Source: Thermovenabulum sp049723235
GTDB taxonomy: Bacteria; Bacillota; Thermosediminibacteria; Thermosediminibacterales; Thermosediminibacteraceae
Length of the DNA: 64,000 nucleotides
Assembly: GCF_049723235.1 (NCBI RefSeq)
Contig: NZ_JBNARB010000004.1
Span: forward strand, 1-64,000
Direction of reading: 5' to 3'
The notes beneath the pieces are model-generated. The model did not search any database. It saw only the letters and a list, made by a program, of their open reading frames with translations, and was not told the DNA's origin. Positions 59,931 to 64,000 of the stretch are shown piece by piece (positions within the stretch are counted from its first letter, which is position 1; each line of letters begins with the position of its first letter). A program made the translations under genes and the position numbers.

Positions 59931-62126
59931 TTGCAGGAATTTTTAAAGGAATTAAACGACGCTCAACAAAAAGCAGTAACTTACGGCAGCGGTCCGATTT
60001 TAGTGTTAGCCGGGGCGGGCAGTGGGAAAACAAGGGTCATTACTTACAGGATAATTTACCTGATTGAGAAAATGGGAGTAAAACCGGAAAATATTCTGGC
60101 TATAACCTTCACAAATAAAGCTGCAAATGAAATGAAGGAGAGGGTACAAAAACTTTTAAAGGAAAAAGCGGAGGGACTGAATGTAAGCACGTTCCATTCG
60201 GCCTGTGTAAAAATTTTAAAGGAAAATGTGCCATTATTGGGATATAAAAAGTATTTTGTTATTTATGATACCGATGATCAGCAGAGTATAATAAAACAAT
60301 GTTTAAAGGAATTGAATTTAGATGAAAAAAAATATCCCTTGATGGCCTGTTTGGAAAAAATAAGCGGATATAAAGAAAAATTGATTTGTGAAACCGAAGT
60401 TTTCGATAATGCCCGGGATATAAGAGAAAAGACTTTTTCTAATATTTATTTATTGTACCAGAAAAAATTGAGGGAGAACAATGCTTTTGATTTCGATGAT
60501 CTGATAATGAAGACCGTAGAGCTTTTTAGAAAATATCCTGAGGTGCTGGATTATTACAGGGAAAAGTTTAAGTACATTCTTGTGGATGAATACCAGGATA
60601 CTAACCATGCCCAGTACATCTTCATAAAACTTTTGGCGGAAAAGTACCGAAACCTCCTGGTTGTTGGAGACGATGACCAGAGTATTTATAGTTTCAGGGG
60701 AGCGGATATAAGAAATATTTTAGAGTTTGAGAAAGATTTCCCCGATGCTTTTGTGGTAAAACTGGAGAGGAATTATCGTTCTACTCAGACTATTCTGGAT
60801 GCAGCCAATGAGGTAATTAAAAACAATTTTTCAAGGAAGGAAAAGAGGCTATTTACTGAAAAGGGAAAGGGCGACAAAGTTTTTTTTGCACAGCTCCAGA
60901 ATGAGCATCATGAAGCCCTTTTCATAGGCAATGAAATAGAAAAGCTAATTAACAAAGGGTATTATTTTAAAAACATCGCTGTTCTTTACAGAACCAATGC
61001 CCAATCCAGAGTTTTTGAAGAAGTATTTCTGAAAATGGGTATCCCTCACAGGATTTTTGGGGGAATCAGGTTTTTTCAGAGGAAAGAAATAAAAGACATC
61101 GTTGCCTATTTAAGGCTCATAGAGAATGATGAAGATAATATGAGCTTGAGAAGGATAATAAATGTGCCCCGAAGGGGCATAGGAAGTAAAACGGTAGAAC
61201 AGCTGGAAATTATTTCGGATCAAACGGGTAAGTCTATATTCCGATTGATAATGGAGGATAACCTTCCCTTCTCCCAATCCGTATGCAGAAAATTGAAGGA
61301 ATTTGCTCTGATGATCGAGGATTTCAGGGAGTTAAAGGAAAGAACTGGAATTCCCGAATTGATAGAGAGAATAATTTTGAATACCGGATATCTGGAAGAA
61401 CTACAGAATGAAGGCACGGAAGAAGCAAATGATAGGATTGAAAATATAAAGGAATTAATTTCGGTTGCCCGGGAATTCGTTTTAAGGAATAGCGAGGGAA
61501 CCTTAGAGGAATTTTTATCCGAAATAGCGCTCTATTCGGATTTGGACAAGTATAGCGACGAAGAGGATGCGGTTACTTTGATGACTCTTCATAGCGCGAA
61601 GGGTCTTGAGTTTCCTGTTGTCTTTTTAGCGGGATTAGAGGAAGGGATTTTCCCCCATTATAAATCCCTTTTCAATACTGCCGAGCTGGAAGAGGAGAGA
61701 AGACTTTGTTATGTAGGTATTACCAGAGCAAAGGAGCTACTTTACCTTACCAGAGCATGGCAGAGAAATTTATACGGAAGGTCTTCTTACTATGACAAAT
61801 CCAGGTTTATCAAAGAGATTCCAAAAAGATTAATCAAGGATGTGACACCGGGAAAAGAGAATTTATTTGACGAAGAAGTTGATTTGGTACTGGAAGAAAA
61901 AGATAACAAACCCGGAATTTATAAAGATACATCCAATTCAAAGAAGATTGAGAAACTTTCTTTTAATTTCAATCCCGGAGATAAAATTAAACATGCAAAA
62001 TGGGGAGAGGGCATCGTAACGGAAGTTCACGGAACCGGTGAAGATGTAGAGATTACGGTATTCTTTGAAAAAGAAGGTAAAAAGCACCTTTTAGCCAAAT
62101 ACGCTCCACTTATTAAAATGAATTGA
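59931..62126 (+). CDS. pcrA: ATP-dependent DNA helicase PcrA (UvrD/Rep superfamily 1A)
   Basis: 731 residues, full length. Motifs Q (LNDAQQKAV), I (GAGSGKT), II (VDEYQDTN), III (GDDDQSIYSFRGAD), IV (RNYRST), V (LMTLHSAKGLEFPVVFLAG) and VI (VGITRAKE). The C-terminal Tudor-like segment GDKIKHAKWGEGIV is present. It acts in repair and removal of RNA polymerase and RecA. TTG start after GGAGG. ligA begins 25 bases later. Confidence 0.96.
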   Translation: MQEFLKELNDAQQKAVTYGSGPILVLAGAGSGKTRVITYRIIYLIEKMGVKPENILAITFTNKAANEMKERVQKLLKEKAEGLNVSTFHSACVKILKENVPLLGYKKYFVIYDTDDQQSIIKQCLKELNLDEKKYPLMACLEKISGYKEKLICETEVFDNARDIREKTFSNIYLLYQKKLRENNAFDFDDLIMKTVELFRKYPEVLDYYREKFKYILVDEYQDTNHAQYIFIKLLAEKYRNLLVVGDDDQSIYSFRGADIRNILEFEKDFPDAFVVKLERNYRSTQTILDAANEVIKNNFSRKEKRLFTEKGKGDKVFFAQLQNEHHEALFIGNEIEKLINKGYYFKNIAVLYRTNAQSRVFEEVFLKMGIPHRIFGGIRFFQRKEIKDIVAYLRLIENDEDNMSLRRIINVPRRGIGSKTVEQLEIISDQTGKSIFRLIMEDNLPFSQSVCRKLKEFALMIEDFRELKERTGIPELIERIILNTGYLEELQNEGTEEANDRIENIKELISVAREFVLRNSEGTLEEFLSEIALYSDLDKYSDEEDAVTLMTLHSAKGLEFPVVFLAGLEEGIFPHYKSLFNTAELEEERRLCYVGITRAKELLYLTRAWQRNLYGRSSYYDKSRFIKEIPKRLIKDVTPGKENLFDEEVDLVLEEKDNKPGIYKDTSNSKKIEKLSFNFNPGDKIKHAKWGEGIVTEVHGTGEDVEITVFFEKEGKKHLLAKYAPLIKMN

Positions 62127-62151
62127 CCTTACCTTGAATGGAGGTGGGGGA

Positions 62152-64000
62152 ATGGATAGGGAAAAAGCCAAAAAAAGAATAGCCGAATTGAGAGAACTGA
62201 TTAATTTTCATAATAAGCAGTACTATGTTTTCGATAATCCGCAGATATCCGATTCGGAATTTGACAATTTGATGAAGGAACTGCAAAGGCTTGAGGAGGA
62301 TTTTCCTGAATTCATCACTCCTGATTCTCCTACTCAGAGGGTGGGAGGGGAACCTCTTTCGGCATTTGCCCAGGTAGTCCACCGGGTTCCTATGATGAGT
62401 TTATCCAATGCTTATACCAGGGAAGACCTGTTGGATTTCAACCGGAAGGTGGAAGAAATAGCAGGCTCAAAGGTAGAATACGTTGTTGAACTAAAAATAG
62501 ATGGCCTGGCCGTCTCCATTACCTATGAAGATGGAATATATAAAAGGGCAGCAACGAGAGGTGATGGAGAAATTGGAGAAGATGTGACACAGAATGTGAG
62601 GACTATTAAGAGCGTACCTTTAAAATTGGAATTTCCTGGGGATAAAAAACCGAGAATTATTGAAGTAAGGGGAGAAGTTTACCTTCCAAAAGAAGATTTT
62701 AAAAAACTCAATGAAGAGAGGGAAGAGGAAGGACTTCCGCTGTTTGCAAACCCGCGCAATGCGGCTGCAGGTTCATTAAGACAGTTAGATCCAAGAATTA
62801 CGGCGAAAAGGCCTCTTAATATATTTGTTTACGGTATCGGGTATTACGAAGGAATTGAATTTTCTACTCACTTTGAAATTCTCAAGTTCTATGAGGAAGT
62901 GGGACTTAGAGTAAACCCTTATGCCAAACTTTTTGCCAATTTTGCTGATGTCATAGATTACTGCATGAGCTTTATAGAAAAAAGGCATGAGCTTCCCTAC
63001 GAAATAGACGGGATGGTAATAAAAGTAAATTCCCTTGAATTACAAAAAAAGCTGGGGTACACTGCTAAAAGCCCGCGCTGGGCGATAGCCTTCAAATTTC
63101 CTGCGGAGCAAAAAGAAACAACGGTAGAGGATATAATAGTAAGGGTAGGGAGAACAGGGGTTTTAACACCCACAGCTATCTTAAAGCCGGTGAGATTGGC
63201 CGGCAGTACGGTGAGCAAAGCAACGCTTCATAATGAGGACTACATAAAAGAAAAGGATATACGGATAGGGGATAAAGTAATAGTAGAAAAAGCGGGAGAC
63301 ATAATACCGGAAGTTGTGAAATCTTTAAAGGAAAAAAGAACCGGGAAAGAAAAGGAATTTGTAATGCCTGAAAATTGTCCCGAATGCGGGGAAAAAGTAA
63401 TACGTCTTGCGGAAGAGGTAGCATATAGGTGCACCAATCCATCCTGCCCGGCCCAGGTAAGGAGAAGTATAGAACACTTTGTCTCAAGGGATGCCATGGA
63501 TATACGAGGGATGGGACCCGCAATTGTAAATGCACTTTTATCAAATGGATTGATTAAAGATGCCGCCGATATATATTATTTAAAAAGAGAAGATCTTCTT
63601 CCTTTAGAGAGAATGGGTGAAAAATCTGTTGCCAACCTTTTAAAAGCCATTGAGGAGAGTAAAAAAAGGCCATTAGCAAGATTAATTTATGCCCTGGGAA
63701 TACCTTTTATTGGAGAAAAATCCGCTTCCATTCTTGCCGAGAATTTTTCATCCTTAGAAGACCTGATGAATGCTTCCTATGAAGATTTGATAAAAATACC
63801 CGAAATCGGAGAAAAAATGGCTCAAAGTATAATTGCTTTCTTCAGCAATGAAGGGACCAAAAAATTTATAGTTAAACTAAGGAATGCGGGAGTAAATACT
63901 AAAGGTGAGGCGGAAAAGAAAAATAAAGAAGGAATATTAAAAGGTCTTACCTTCGTAATAACGGGAACCCTGAGGAATTTTTCAAGAAATGAAGTAAAGG
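62152..64000 (+). CDS. ligA: NAD+-dependent DNA ligase, 3' end beyond the window
   Basis: The first 616 codons are present and the frame is open to the edge. The ATG at 62152 follows GGAGGTGGGGG. Domains: Ia (about 1-65, HNKQYYVFDNPQISDSEFD split), adenylation with the AMP Lys in VELKIDGLA, OB fold, the Cys4 zinc finger (CPECG...CTNPSC), HhH repeats and the first part of the BRCT domain (LTFVITGTL). Joins and repairs nicks; coupled to pcrA. Confidence 0.96.
   Translation, partial: MDREKAKKRIAELRELINFHNKQYYVFDNPQISDSEFDNLMKELQRLEEDFPEFITPDSPTQRVGGEPLSAFAQVVHRVPMMSLSNAYTREDLLDFNRKVEEIAGSKVEYVVELKIDGLAVSITYEDGIYKRAATRGDGEIGEDVTQNVRTIKSVPLKLEFPGDKKPRIIEVRGEVYLPKEDFKKLNEEREEEGLPLFANPRNAAAGSLRQLDPRITAKRPLNIFVYGIGYYEGIEFSTHFEILKFYEEVGLRVNPYAKLFANFADVIDYCMSFIEKRHELPYEIDGMVIKVNSLELQKKLGYTAKSPRWAIAFKFPAEQKETTVEDIIVRVGRTGVLTPTAILKPVRLAGSTVSKATLHNEDYIKEKDIRIGDKVIVEKAGDIIPEVVKSLKEKRTGKEKEFVMPENCPECGEKVIRLAEEVAYRCTNPSCPAQVRRSIEHFVSRDAMDIRGMGPAIVNALLSNGLIKDAADIYYLKREDLLPLERMGEKSVANLLKAIEESKKRPLARLIYALGIPFIGEKSASILAENFSSLEDLMNASYEDLIKIPEIGEKMAQSIIAFFSNEGTKKFIVKLRNAGVNTKGEAEKKNKEGILKGLTFVITGTLRNFSRNEVK

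Noticed and set aside
1..64000. CRISPR arrays, insertion sequences, prophage genes, rRNA, and riboswitch-like leaders
   Set aside because: No regularly spaced repeats, transposase or phage-type proteins or rRNA sequence were seen, and no leader showed a recognisable riboswitch or T-box core.

Overview
The window looks like the chromosome of a low-GC, anaerobic, probably thermophilic member of the Clostridia (Thermoanaerobacterales or Thermosediminibacterales type). This is inferred from the AT-rich sequence, Firmicutes-type Shine-Dalgarno sequences, frequent TTG starts, the gene order tig-clpP-clpX-lonB, a GerMN lipoprotein next to rph-rdgB, Rex, PepV, HflX, and a tungsten/molybdenum aldehyde:ferredoxin oxidoreductase. 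I saw no IS element, phage gene or CRISPR array. The window opens inside a tRNA-Glu and closes inside ligA.

Layout. 1-8 kb: a DMT transporter, a glucuronate-branch operon (uxuB-uxuA-gntR) behind a promoter that overlaps a palindromic operator, then a DUF711/ACT pair and hflX on the minus strand. 8-13 kb: class II aldolase, a YheO-type regulator, and a threonine/serine use set (RidA, threonine ammonia-lyase with ACT domain, DAACS symporter). 13-20 kb: mtnA, a sugar nucleotide enzyme with a CapA-like protein, a small Cys-rich protein, a DHA2 exporter, cell-wall amidase, signal peptidase I and three tRNAs. 20-28 kb: an NhaC antiporter behind a consensus sigma-54 promoter, rex, a large amidase, and the gerMN-rph-rdgB-phosphoesterase block. 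28-35 kb: five tRNAs, then a second uronate region (ROK regulator, a broken secreted-protein gene, an IolB-family isomerase, uxaB, uxaA, and a 3' remnant of a KduD-like gene), then two tRNAs. 35-40 kb: tig, clpP, clpX, lonB. 57-64 kb: a Usp-like protein, PAP2 phosphatase, pepV, a YerC/TrpR-like regulator, pcrA and ligA.

The most interesting part is 40.0-56.8 kb. A PrpR-type sigma-54 enhancer-binding protein precedes a 12-gene plus-strand operon: creatininase-family hydrolase, nitroreductase, an unrecognised protein, class I CoA-transferase A/B, TctC, 2[4Fe-4S] ferredoxin, TctB, TctA, AOR, MoaD-like carrier, cupin. Facing it is a five-gene minus-strand operon: Ldh2-family dehydrogenase, an unrecognised TIM-barrel-like protein, fumarase alpha and beta, malic enzyme. 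Both operons have -24/-12 promoter sequences, and both upstream regions carry the same 16-base element containing TTTCA-N3-TGAAA. This supports one sigma-54 regulon that imports an unidentified carboxylate, activates and oxidises or reduces it with CoA-transferase and AOR, and drains a C4 acid to pyruvate. The substrate cannot be read from the sequence.
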